Below are positions 23,700 to 34,459 of a DNA stretch of 64,000 nucleotides, piece by piece (within the stretch, counting starts at the first letter, position 1; the number at the start of each line of letters is the position of its first letter). The stretch comes from Aphrophora alni (taxonomy: Eukaryota; Arthropoda; Insecta; Hemiptera; Aphrophoridae): positions 22,277,949-22,341,948 of the forward strand of contig OY740774.1 in assembly GCA_963513935.1 (NCBI GenBank). The letters are read 5' to 3'. The position numbers were made by a program, and so were the translations under genes. The notes beneath the pieces were generated by a model that was not told the origin of the DNA, ran no database searches, and saw only the letters and a list, made by a program, of their open reading frames with translations.

Positions 23700-25505
23700 T
23701 ATTTATTTGTAAATAAAATAAGTTATACTTCATTTTAAAGATCTTTTAAAAACCAAACAATTTTTGGCCTACAAGGAACTTACTCCGCTCTAGTCTGTGA
23801 CATTTGATAACGACCTTGTATTTTAATTTAAGGCTGCCTTTATGATAAAAATTTGATCATCACGTTGTAGAAACAAAAATATTCTATTTGTCTTATCTTG
23901 TCCTCGTCTTTAATAGTTTTTTAGTTGTATAATCTCATAATATAAGAAATGATCGTGTTCTTTTAATTTGAAATTTAAAGCTTGAACATTTAAAGAAATA
24001 AATATGTATTCCGAACCGAACTTAGAAGTTGATTAATAGACCAGTCGTAATATATTTTTTCAATGTGCTTTAACTCCAGTTTTGTTAGCTTAACGTGTAG
24101 TTTGGGGATCCTTCAACATAATATGGTTAAGTAGACTTTCACGCAGTTTTACATTTAAATAAAATAATATCTGTTAAAAAACTAGGCCTTTTCTAAATTG
24201 ATTTTGTAAATTAGCAGTTTCACTCACTGTGTAGCTTTTGTAGAAAACATTAATTAATTTGGACTTTTTCACTAATTTTAGATTAAAAAATTGACGAAAA
24301 CCTTTCTAGGTGGATTAAAAATCGACTAATTTATGTTTTAATGTTAGGAAATTTGATAACAAACAGTTATACTTCAGTCACTTTTTTCATTTTAATTTTG
24401 CTAGAAAACGAACAAAACCCATTTCTTAGTAAGTTTTTCTAACTAAAAAAAACTGTTTTTGTTCCACAACAATCAAGAATAACAATCTCATTACTGTGAT
24501 ATTTAGTAAGTATGTTATTAGTATTTTAATAAAATTTAGTATACTAATAATTAGTAGCTGTAAAATAATTATTAGTATTTTAATAAGCTATACAAGAAAA
24601 TTGGGCAAATTGGGAAAATTTGACCTTGAAGTTTAAAACATATGGCACATAAAAAGAGTGTCTTTTTTTAGATACATCTATCCTCACAGTTGTATACAAC
24701 TATGAAATATTTAATTTTCAATTAGCAATTTTGTTCACTTCATTAATACCTACATAAATATATTTTCAAAACGATATTTATTAGGGCACTATGGTAATTT
24801 ATTACGTTTTTTTTTAAATATTCAAAATATAAATAGAAAAAATGGATCAATTGTAACGCAACTCATTTCAGATTTTATTTTATTTTTAAGGAATAAAAAT
24901 TTTATTTTCTCTTGTTCTCTTTTACTCTAAAATGTGTTAGAAAAGAGTTCATATTTTTTAAATTTTTTTTTAATTGGTAGTCCCTCAAAAAACTGTGTGA
25001 ACGAATACTTAGCCTATATTTTTGGTTAGTCCGAATTAACTTTAAGTAAAGAAATCTATTGTGTAAGTACATTTGAAAAAATAGTATTATTTTGTCTAAT
25101 CCGATTGGACTACAGGATTATATATAAGCCTATAACCAAAACCACTATGTAAATTTAACGCTCGTTCCTTTTCGGCTATTTTTAAAGTTAGGCTAAAAGT
25201 TTCGAGAAAGAGAGACCGGAGTCACATGTCTTTTTGAAATAATGAATTCGTACTCAAGAAATGCGTGAAAATCGTAACTGTTGCGTGACTATTACGCGCC
25301 TGAAACTGTCAGGTTCTCGATTTAACCCGTCTCAACGCTACTCAATCAGTATCCGAGTTCGTGTATGTACTGTACACAATATTTCTGACAGTAAACATTT
25401 AGAACAGTTTACCTCTATTTAAAATACGTTTATATCGAGATTTATTAACTACAAAAAATAATATTTTAACGTCGTATATACTTTTTCACTCTGCTTTCAA
25501 GGCCT
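23700..25505. other. Intronic, no recognised feature
   Basis: AT-rich sequence without a recognised repeat or exon. A TTATTAGTATTTTAATAA motif is duplicated near 24515 and 24572. Confidence 0.45.
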
Positions 25506-25509
25506 CACT

Positions 25510-25745
25510 TATAGTGAATACGGGATTAGTGATCCAGAGGGAACCTAGTTAGAGCTATACTTTTTATGTAGTTTTGAGTTAGATCCCTCTCTTTCATCTT
25601 TCCTTTCAATCTCTTGATCAACTCTGGTTCTTTTTCGACGCTGAAGCTAGTATTCGAGGGCTAGGATTCTTTATTTAATATTATTTTATTTATTTATTTT
25701 TTATAAGGCGATAATGACAGAAGTTTTTCGCCTTCGTACAAACAA
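25510..25745 (+). repeat. Family A dispersed repeat, copy 5 (near full length)
   Basis: Runs from GTGAATACGGGATTAG through GTTAGATCCCTCTCTTTC (the weak B-box-like position) to the hairpin AAGGCGATAATGACAG...TTTCGCCTT. The 7-bp stem is intact. Confidence 0.85.
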
Positions 25746-25879
25746 TGGTAGAAAATATATGCCTGTTGCTATAGACACTATTTTATAAGGTTGATACTGA
25801 GTTTTAAACAAACACATTGGGTTTTTGTGGAATAATTATGGGATTTACAGAAATAATCCTTGCAGTGCGCCACAGCCTA

Positions 25880-25985
25880 AACAACTATATTTCTCTTTGG
25901 TGAATAGTTCTGTGTTCTTGTGTATTTAGATTGTCATTTTTTGTACAGAGACCCATTTCATCATTCTAACATTTATTGTCCAAGT
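25880..25985 (+). repeat. Dispersed repeat B copy
   Basis: Inverse counterpart of 5683-5790 (CTTTGGTGAATAGTTCTGTG, CATCATTCTAACATTT). Confidence 0.6.
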
Positions 25986-26310
25986 AATTCTTTCTAACCT
26001 GATAGAGTATTCAAGGGCTAAGAGTAGCCTATTATTTTACGTTCTTATCTTACCATTTTTAATTATTATACATTTTTCGGACATTTGCCATCATTTGTGT
26101 GTTAAAAATCAAAACACTAAAAACTAAAAATAAAAACTAAAAAACTAAAATGTGTTTTGATTTTTAACACACAAATGATGGCAAATGTCCGAAAAATGTA
26201 TAATAATAAAATTGAACTTCCATCATTAACAAATAACTTCAAACAGAGAATATCTTACCATGTTTATAAGGCGATGATGACCGAGAGGTTATTTATCTTT
26301 AAACATTAAG
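25986..26310 (+). repeat. Family A dispersed repeat, copy 6, interrupted
   Basis: Left piece 25986-26056 (CTGATAGAGTATTCAAGGGC) and right piece 26251-26310 (TTTATAAGGCGATGATGACC) of one copy. They are separated by a 194-bp insertion flanked by an 11-bp direct repeat TATCTTACCAT. Confidence 0.85.
26057..26250 (-). mobile_element. Foldback insertion G with a perfect 56-bp inverted repeat
   Basis: The arms 26062-26117 and 26152-26207 are perfect inverse copies by base-by-base reading (56 bp), with a 34-nt A-rich spacer. The element is flanked by 11-bp direct repeats (26046-26056 and 26251-26261). On the minus strand it starts with a GTTTGAAGTTATTTGTTAAT segment and ends in a short A-run. The same leader (TTTGAAGTTAT, TTTGCCATCATTTGTGTGT) occurs in the insertion at about 62460-62780. 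Confidence 0.85.
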
Positions 26311-26689
26311 AAAATAAATTATTTGTGATTAAATTAAAGTCTACCTCATTCACGACTGTGTGTTTGATATATTTTAGAAAAGCTTCCAAAATTAAGAAAA
26401 ATTAAGCTTCAAGGTCTTGTAAATTCACACTTTCTTACGTGAATTAACTACACAGTAGTGGCCTGTACTTTAGTAAACATCATTAAATGTTTAGTCGTTC
26501 ACTAAACCCATGTGGCTTACTGTCTTGCATGTGACGCGACGCAAAACAATATCCATAGAACAAGAATAAACTGTATATAATACCACGGCTACTATACACA
26601 CAAAACAAAATACCCTCTAGAGAGGAATTTTTTTAATGGCTTGCTCTTTGCATGATTATTTTTTTATAGAGGTTTGGCGAAATGCTTAA

Positions 26690-26957
26690 CTTTTTTTTAT
26701 TAATTTTTATACATTTTCAATGCAAATCATCAATGTGTAATGGTTATGCAAATAAAATCATTTTGGTGAAAACGTACCATTATTTTGTTATTCCGCCATT
26801 TTGTTTTGATTGACAGTAAAAAAATGAAACTCGAGGGTACCTTTTTTACATATCTATGTAACATAACTGTAAAGTGTCAAGTTTGAAGAGTCTTCCATAT
26901 GTCCGGCATAAAAATTCAAAATTAGCGACCTCTTCGTGGGACACCCTGTATATTATG
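26690..26957 (+). repeat. Solo arm of the mariner-like element
   Basis: Matches the inverse of 11488-11720: GGTTATGCAAATAAAAT, TTGTTATTCCGCCATTTTG, GTGTCAAGTTTGAAGAG. It ends GGGACACCCTGTATATTA. No transposase adjoins it. Confidence 0.75.
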
Positions 26958-27339
26958 ATTACGAAGCCATTGATGTATATAAACCTAGAAATACTGTCTA
27001 CCTTAATAGAAAAAAAAATCTAAAACCGGTGGATCTTGTTGGCTGGTGACCAAATTCGATAGTATTTATCCGACTATAGTTTAATTTCACTGTAATTAAT
27101 TAGTTCATACAATTAATACAAGTTACATTAGGAAATTACAGAAACTAAGACAGTATATAAATAATTATTAATTCCATATTTCTTATAATCCTATGAAAGT
27201 AGAAAAAAATATTAAATTATATAAATAAAAAACACACAAAAAGTAGTAAACTAGGAAGTTTTATATTTTTTGTAAGTAAAACCTTTCTTTAGGGAAGTTT
27301 TATAAAGTTACATTTCAGATTTCAAGATTGCTCGTTATG

Positions 27340-27480
27340 TGTCGTTCACACCATTATATTTAATACTTTGGTGGACGCTCTTTAATCCTACAGCGTTCAT
27401 ACCTTGGAACTGTGCAGTAACTGTTTAGAATGGCCGTCATTTTGAGTCTAATAATTACATTTTAAACCCTTGGACATAAA
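27340..27480 (+). repeat. Dispersed repeat E fragment
   Basis: Shares CCTTGGAACTGTGCAGTAAC and TGTTTAGAATGGCCGTCATT-type sequence with the repeats at 56515-56905 and 60540-61005. Confidence 0.6.
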
Positions 27481-27584
27481 TCGTTCCGTTTAGTTACAAA
27501 TAAACGTAGCCTATTTATAAATTTCATTTCGATTGGATGTGTTTGACCATAAGACCACCCAGAAGCTTATTTATATGAGTACGG

Positions 27585-27815
27585 CTTAATAATCCCGAGG
27601 GGACTTAGCTGAATGTACAATTTTTTCATGTAGTCTTGGGTTAGATCCCTCCTTTTATCTTTCCTATCCTGACTCTCTTTAGCAACTCTTGTTATTTTCT
27701 TACCCTGACGCTATTATAGTATTCAAGGGCTACGGGTCTTTATTTTACATTCTTTCTTTTTTTATATAAGGCGATGATGAACGAACGGTTTTTCGCCTTA
27801 AATTAACAAGGAAAT
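27585..27815 (+). repeat. Family A dispersed repeat, copy 7 (near full length)
   Basis: Contains AATCCCGAGGGGACTTAGCT, CATGTAGTCTTGGGTTAGAT, and the terminal hairpin AAGGCGATGATGAACG...TTTTTCGCCTT. One of the best-preserved copies. Confidence 0.88.
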
Positions 27816-27894
27816 TAACCGTTCTGTGTAACAAATATAGATAAAATGACAAATATTCGAGTTAAAACTGCTCCTTGGGGTTCACTACAATAAG

Positions 27895-28095
27895 TACAGA
27901 CATGGCAATCCCAAGGGGCATAGTGGATCTACACCTTTTCCCTTAGATCCTACTTTTTCATCTTTCCTATCGGTCTCTCTTGACCAACTCTTGTTCTTTC
28001 ACCCCGACATTATTAGAGTATTCTAGTAATGTTTTTATTTTTTAATCTTTCCTTCTTTTGTTTATAAGGCAGGATGACCGAAACGTTTTTAAACC
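27895..28095 (+). repeat. Family A dispersed repeat, copy 8
   Basis: Tandem neighbour of copy 7, in the same orientation, about 80 bp downstream. Contains GGCAATCCCAAGGGGC, TTTCCTATCGGTCTCTCTTG, and a shortened end AAGGCAGGATGACCG. Confidence 0.85.
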
Positions 28096-28099
28096 AATG

Positions 28100-30640
28100 A
28101 AAAAACAATTGAATTAAAACTAGACCTCACATTGCTTGGTTCATTTTAACAGCTCCGAGTGGTCACGTACCTAGATTTTACAAACATGATAAAAAAAGCA
28201 CTTGGAGTAAATTATTTAGATTGTAGAGATGATGTATAATGAGTGCTTAAAATAAACCATAATCTACCTCAGTATCTTAACCTTCAAACCCAAATAAGTA
28301 GGCTACCTATTTATATCATTGCAAGTAAACAAAGCCTAGTTTGTGTTATACAATGGTGTGTTATTAACCTCTAAATGAAAGTATTACATTTTCTGATTTA
28401 CAATTTAATTATGTATAGGCTGATTGAAAATTGCACGGTTCAGGAGATTTCAGGAGCAGATTCTAAATATAACAAATGAAATTTATATAAACTTAGGTTC
28501 CGAAACGCTCGCATGTGTCGTCCATGTTGTGTTAAGAAAACAGCAACAATATGAAATAGACAAGATATCGAATAAAGATTTGTAATACGAATTATTTATG
28601 TAACGGAAAACATGACTTTATTTTGTATATTTCCAAAATGGCGGATGTTTAAAAGAAATTAAAGTTTTTTTTACGAAAAACCAAATGTTTATTTTTTTTT
28701 TCTTTTTGTGGGTTAAAGGATAACCGAGTTATTGACAAAAACAATGAAATATTGAAATTAGAATTCAAACACCAGTCGCCATTTTGGACATTTTCATTTT
28801 GTTTACATTTCTGGGTAATGAAATTAACATTTATATTTTAGTTTAGATCTCGGATGTTGTAGACAATTAATTTTTTTATAGTTTTTTGTAAAAAAAACTC
28901 GGTTATTCTTTAATGTACAGAGAAATTCTATAAAAGGTTTTTCCGTTAAAATAGAAATGTGTTATTTGTAAATATTTTGTGACGATAATGGTTCTCGATA
29001 TATTTCACATTTTAAACGTCCGACATTTTGAAAATGTTCAAAATAAAATCTTGGGATTCTCTTATACTGGTAAAAGTTTACATAAATAATAAGTAAACCA
29101 AATCTTTATTTTATATATAATCTACTTTCAAAGATATATTTCTTTATCCTGACCCACAGAATAATTTCCTAAAGTTTGGCAGTATTCTTACGGGAAACCC
29201 TGAATATATTTCAAAATAAAATACAAAATACACAAATGGAAGATAAGGAAATACCTTCTATATCAGTTTATCTCCAGAAGGAAATTCATGAGGAAAACTG
29301 AATAATGAAGTTAATTACTTTTTTTGTAAGATGGCATCGTATAATATAATTTTAGGTTAGTATTTAGTCTGATGATTAGCTTCACGTGTGTGTTGCTGAT
29401 TAAATCCCGATGGGGGGGGGGGTCAAATTTTACTGAATTGAAACTTAGGAAATTGGGAAGCTACAATTAGTATGGAACTCTGGTTGAGAAGGTTAGAAAC
29501 ACGGCGACGGGAAATTCAATGTGCTAACAACAAATTGCCAGACTGACACGGCCTGTACTGTTGATTTAGTGTTTGGTCTAGTGACTAAAGCTCGGCGTTG
29601 TGTACAATAGACGAGGGAGCTCAAAATTGAACCCCATTTTGAAATCGTTAATTGGATATCCAATTAAATCAACAGGTTCGGTTAGGTTAGCGCGTTTTAT
29701 ATCCATTTTGTAGTAAAAAGAAGAAAAAATCATAGAGGAAATAATATCTTGTACTTTGATTTTACAATTTCCTGATTGTTTTCAGTTTTTTTGGTAACTT
29801 TGTTACGTCCCCCCCACCTTTTTGAATTTTTCAAACAATAAAAAGGTTAAATTTATCTATAAAATATGTAGATTGCCTTTATTTTCTATTTTTAGAAAGT
29901 AGTTTTTACATTCTTTGCTACTACTGATGTTTCGCCCAGTTTTAAGTGGTTTTTTTCTGGAAAATAAACCTTTTTTAATGTCTTTGAGACTTTCTAATTT
30001 ATTTTAAATGTGTTTATAACTTTTTGATGCCCCTTATTTGGACTTTTTAAACGGATACATCTAAGAAAATCTGAGGTTTTTTTCGAAAAAAATGACAAGA
30101 TTTCTTAATAAAGGCCAAATCATTTAAAACCCGGTTCGTTTTATTTTGTGGTATGTAAACAATTGATTGTTTATAAAAATGATAATCATTCCAGCATCGA
30201 TTTGTTTAATTAATAGACTTTTGCTTAGACATTATAGGGAAACGATTCCTCCTTTTACTTCACTCCTACAGATTTCTGAAGTTTAGACCAGAAACACAGA
30301 TAATTTAACTGTACTGAGAAGAATTTCAAAAATAAGGTAAGCCATAAATTATTATTATTGAAAACATGGTCTGCTACCCCTTACGTCCACCAATGTGTTA
30401 TTTGAGAAAATTTAATATTCACACCAGAATAAGAATATTCTTTAAACAATAATCCTAAAATTAAACAACATTTTTTCAATATTTTAAGAAATTTCTACTT
30501 CGGAACTCCTAATGTGTTGTCGCAATTCCGAAATCTTAAATGGAATTATTAACTCAGTCTAATAGTAAGGACAATCAGATTGATATCATTTAAAATTTGA
30601 AGAGTAAGGTATTGATATTTCTTTAAAATTTCAATTTTCT
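28100..30640. other. Intronic, mostly unrecognised
   Basis: AT-rich. It holds CAAAATGGCGG-type motifs (28637 and the inverse near 28777) shared with other places in the window, and a G10 run near 29405. No exon recognised. Confidence 0.4.
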
Positions 30641-30649
30641 TTCACCGGT

Positions 30650-30840
30650 AAACCCGGAGAATCCTATCTGGATCTACACCTTTCTTCATCTAGTTTTAAT
30701 AAGACGCTCTCTTACATCTTTCCTATTTGGTCTTTCTTGATCATCTCTTTTTCTCTTCCGACCTTAATTAATATTAGAGTACTCCAGGGCTAAGGGTTTT
30801 TATTTTGTGTTTTTTACAACTCTTTTAATATAAGGTGAGA
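30650..30840 (+). repeat. Family A dispersed repeat, copy 9
   Basis: CTATCTGGATCTACACC, TCTTTCCTATTTGGTC, GAGTACTCCAGGGCTA, ending TATAAGGTGAG just before the 122-bp tandem array. Confidence 0.8.
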
Positions 30841-30844
30841 AAGC

Positions 30845-31212
30845 TCTAGGCTTCTTTGGTCCATAGCTTTAGGGGTAAAAAAACACCCTTGGAGTGGAAC
30901 TTTTCAAAAACCCTTTTTTAGTACGTGTCTAAAAAGCTACCCCAAACCATGGTAAAAAATATATCTCTAGGCATCTTGGATCCAGATATGCTTTAGGGGT
31001 AAAAAAACACCCTTGGAGTGGAACTTTTCAAAAACCCTTTTTTAGTACGCGTCTACAAACCTACCCCAAACCATGGTAAAAAAATATATCTCTAGGCATC
31101 TTGGATCCAGATATGCTTTAGGGGTAAAAAACACCCTTGGAGTGGAACATTTTCAAAACCCTTTCTTAGTACGCGTCTACAGACCTATCCCAAACCATGG
31201 TAAAAAATTATA
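30845..31212 (+). repeat. Tandem array, 3 copies of about 122 bp
   Basis: Units start at 30845, 30966 and 31091, each at TCTAGGC. Each contains GCTTTAGGGGTAAAAA, CACCCTTGGAGTGGAAC, AGTACGCGTCTA and CCCCAAACCATGGTAAAAAA. Units 2 and 3 are the most alike. Non-coding. Confidence 0.92.
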
Positions 31213-31554
31213 GATCTAGTGGATTTTGACTTTTATAGATATAGAAGATTATTATATTGGACAATTGGACTACATTTATTGTATTGTTTATTTACAAAAA
31301 AAGTAAAAATCGAATCCATTTCCTTCAAATTACATTGTTATTTTTCCCCTCACTCTTTCGAATTTAAAATCAAAATTTTTTTATCAAAAATACTGAAGTG
31401 ATTTTATAAAACATTTTGGATCTTTACCATTTAACGGAATTAAAGTACTTGAAATTATTATTAATAGTTAACGTACTTAACCCAAGGCCTGCATGATATA
31501 GTATTTTTAAGAAAATAAACACCTCAACAAATGAAAGAAATAAAGTTGGTCACA

Positions 31555-31630
31555 ATGAAGACTTTTATATGGTCGAGACGTCATTACAAAGACAAAGTTA
31601 TCATCCTCAGTTGTTACCTTCTTAAAACAA
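31555..31630. repeat. Foldback/Penelope-like terminal motif, solo
   Basis: GGTCGAGACGTCATTACAAA followed by GTTATCATCCTCAGTTGTTA resembles the inner part of the family F arms. No inverse partner seen. Confidence 0.4.
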
Positions 31631-31639
31631 TAACCAAAC

Positions 31640-32365
31640 AGAAAATGATGGTTATGAAGTGTTTATTGTGGAAAATTGTTTATTCGCGTTTTATATAAAA
31701 GTTAATACGAAGCCATTTTTATTTCATTCACTCTTCAAATTTTTTGAAGTTATTTCCTGACTAGACTATATTTAGCCTATTTGAATAATTTTAAAAGTTG
31801 AATTAGTTCCCAGTAGTCAATGTTTTTTTTACTTTCTAAAGATTGTGCATAAAGTATAATTGAAAAACTTATAAAATGACAGTAAATTACAAATCTGATG
31901 TATTATAAAAATTTACATCTTTATTTATAGTGATTCTTTAAAATAAATAATATTGACGAAAATTAAAAACTAAACACCTCAGTCAGATTTGAGTTTGCAA
32001 TCTCAGATTCTATAAACTGAAAATTTTAACCATTGTAAATTAAATTATAATGAATTTCTGAATTTAAAAAACTGCATCCGAATAAATCGTTTATTAAAAT
32101 ATGGTAAACTTATTTATTATGTTTAAGTATTTATTATGTTTAAAAATGTTATTTATTTATTATGTTTAAGATCATAAACATTTAAATAAATATTTAAACA
32201 TTTTAGTTGCAGAATAAAAAAATGTATTTTCACATTTCACTCCGAATGTCATTTGCACTAAAATAGTATACGTACAAAAATAGAATATAAATTGACAGTT
32301 TTAATGTCGTAAAAATTAAACTACTATCCAAATATCACTTGACTAATATTAACAATATTATATAC
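31640..32365. other. Intronic, no recognised feature
   Basis: AT-rich. A short TTTATTATGTTTAAG-type motif is repeated three times at 32110-32172. Confidence 0.5.
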
Positions 32366-32376
32366 GTATTACTTAC

Positions 32377-32623
32377 TTTGAACTGCCCACAATGAACCTT
32401 CCTTTAAATGCCTCAAATAAATGAAACTCTGTGCCTGACATAAAGGGTTGCTTGTTGAATTCGGGGTAAAAGCCCACAAAGCATCCATCAAAGGGCGCGC
32501 TATCCATGTTGCTTTATGTACAGAGTGTGTATCACTATTATCCTGTGTCCTGTTAGTGATATTCTGAGTGGCAACAACGCAGGACGCACAAACACACAGA
32601 CCTAATATTAGCACGAGGTACAT
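32377..32623 (-). CDS. NRF-6-like acyltransferase, exon 1 (start, signal peptide)
   Basis: First coding exon of the gene continued at 3140-3384. It starts at ATG (32623-32621). Residues about 1-19 form a classic signal peptide (hydrophobic LVLILGLCVCASCVVA, likely cleaved before TQ), as expected for a protein whose NRF domain faces the lumen or outside. After a polar Asn/Thr-rich linker the NRF domain begins around NPLCQAQ, with YLRHLKEGSLWAVQ just before the splice site. The donor GTAAGT is perfect consensus. The exon contributes 82 codons plus 1 nt, and the next exon supplies TG. The transmembrane acyltransferase-3 portion is outside the window. The frame and the conserved cysteines are intact. 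Confidence 0.9.
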
Positions 32624-32625
32624 TG

Positions 32626-32659
32626 CGTCTGCTGAGCTTGAGAGGTTAAAGTCGACTGA
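32626..32659 (-). promoter_or_regulatory. Putative Inr + DPE core promoter of the NRF-like gene
   Basis: On the minus strand TCAGTC (32659-32654) matches the arthropod initiator TCAKTY, with the A at 32657 as +1. AGACG (32630-32626) matches the downstream promoter element RGWYV at exactly +28 to +32. There is no TATA box at -30. The implied 5' UTR is 34 nt. No transcript evidence is available. Confidence 0.45.
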
Positions 32660-32883
32660 ACGACTCGCAGTATTTTTGATGACCTAATCACACGCACAAT
32701 TAATTGTCAGTAGGAACTAGTTGCGTTTGGTGTTATCGCATCGCCGTTTGACGTCCCGCGGTTGTTTCAAGTTTGATTTGTCTGTATCGTTATTTACTGC
32801 ACCCTTGTATTTTATTTTTAATTTATTTTACTTCCTCGAATTAGGTACTGTGATGTAAATAAAGTTATAGCTCATTTTTTTTA

Positions 32884-33125
32884 TCCTTGTTGTTTAAAGG
32901 CGAAAAACCTCTCGGTTCATCGCCTTATAAAAAAAGAAGAAAACAACATAAAATAAAAACCCTTAGCTCTAGTATATTCTAATAGCGTCATGTTCGGAAA
33001 AGAACACGAGTTGGTCAAGAGATATAGCATAAGAAAGATGAAAAAGATAAATCTAACCCAAGACTGAATGAAAAAAAGTGTAGATCCAGCTAGGTCCCTC
33101 GGGATTGCTAAGACCGTACTCATTA
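32884..33125 (-). repeat. Family A dispersed repeat, copy 10 (near full length)
   Basis: Starts at the hairpin side (TTAAAGGCGAAAAACCTC...CATCGCCTTA), runs through GTTGGTCAAGAGATATAG and GTGTAGATCCAGCTAGGTCC, and ends CTCGGGATTGCTAAGACCG. It lies about 230 bp upstream of the proposed transcription start. Confidence 0.88.
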
Positions 33126-33249
33126 AAGTAATCCTTATGGTCAAAAAATGTAGTTTTTTTGCGAAATTTTCATTTTGATATACTTTAAAAAATGGTTTTT
33201 TTTTTTTTAATTCTGTCGGGTGTACAGTGTTGTACTGCACAAAATATTT

Positions 33250-34140
33250 TGGTCAAATATCAATACTTTTAAAATTTGTATTGATAACTCAAAATTGTGG
33301 AGCATGGTACCTGGTATCACACAAAATTTCGATAATTTAAAAATTAGCTATAACAATTTTGATCACAATTTTGTCAAAAATATCCTTTAAGGCCCCAAAA
33401 TAAACGTATTGATTGCCATCTCCATAAAAATGCCGATAAATGAGTCATCGGGAAAGTTTTTTTTTAAAAACCTAATTTCTCAGCATTGGTTTGATCAATT
33501 TTTTGTGAAATGATAATGTCTAAGACCAATTTGAAAATTTGTAAGAAAATTAAAGTTCAGAAGTAGGGGAAATAGTAAAGAGGGAAAATGAATTTAACCC
33601 ACCATTAAAAACTCGGCTTCTATCAAATACGATTTCTGCCTTATGACATAAAATAATTTTAATGAATGCATTAAATGACTTTAAAAATATTAGTAGTGAT
33701 TGAAGTAGTATTTGGGATAATGTTTGTTCTTTGAGTTATGATATCTTTGAGTTTCATGACGTCACAATAAACTATGTATTTAAAGCTATGAAAACATTAA
33801 AACCTAAAAGATTGTGTTACAAAGCGTACCTTTTTTTCTTATAAAAGGATGTAAATCAATATTAGTTTTTCCTCAGTGTTTTATTTTTAATTTATAAATT
33901 AGAAGAAATAAGTTCCCCAAAAAATGGAAAGAAGCGTAGTAACAACTATCCATAACTCCGGAAAAATAAATGATATTTCAAAATTATAGATCTACTTCAA
34001 TAATTAATTCTTCAGCTAAAGTATTTTAATTTATAATTTATAAAAGGAAATTCAATCACGTAAGACATCGGATTATAAGCATTGTTTTATGCAACGCCGT
34101 TCCGCAGTAACACATCTCTTGTATTTACAACCGATATTTT
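33250..34140. other. Intergenic, no recognised feature
   Basis: AT-rich with no coding signal seen. Confidence 0.45.
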
Positions 34141-34149
34141 TCTTTACAG

Positions 34150-34450
34150 ATTTGTTTATTTTAAATTTTTAAAAAGCCTTTTACAAAGTTGATCTTGTTG
34201 CGAAAATCTGTTACTTTTGGGTTTACTGTAAATTTTTCTTTTATTTCTACTTATCTTCATCAACGCTTAAATTTTGTGGTATACAATAATAACAAATCTA
34301 ATGTTCTACAGAATATCAGGTGTCCCACAGGGGAGCAATCTAGGTCCAGTTTTTTTTATATTTTTTTTTATTACATATAAATGACTTACCACAAGTTATT
34401 AATCATTCCAATTTTATTTTATAAACACAATTTACAGGACGGTAGGTGAT
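34150..34450 (+). pseudogene. LINE reverse transcriptase remnant (Jockey-like)
   Basis: Across two or three frames the plus strand reads LNF-KAF-KVD, FISTYLHQRLNFVVYNNNK, SGVPQGSNLGPVFFI (34311-34350), then INDLPQVINHSN. This follows the Jockey-type pattern of palm motif A, the N-x-R-x-x-F-V segment and the SGVPQGSxLGP box. The YxDD block is missing. Frameshifts make it non-functional. Confidence 0.8.
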
Positions 34451-34459
34451 ACGGGGGAT

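Larger units (their letters stand above)
3385..32376 (-). other. Intron 1 of the NRF-6-like gene (about 29.0 kb)
   Basis: The exon 1 donor is CAAA|GTAAGT and the exon 2 acceptor is TTTATTTCCAG|TG. Joining them keeps the frame and gives the family-typical continuity AVQ-M-LES. I saw no intervening exon, and the direct junction needs none. The intron is filled with the repeats listed separately. Confidence 0.85.
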
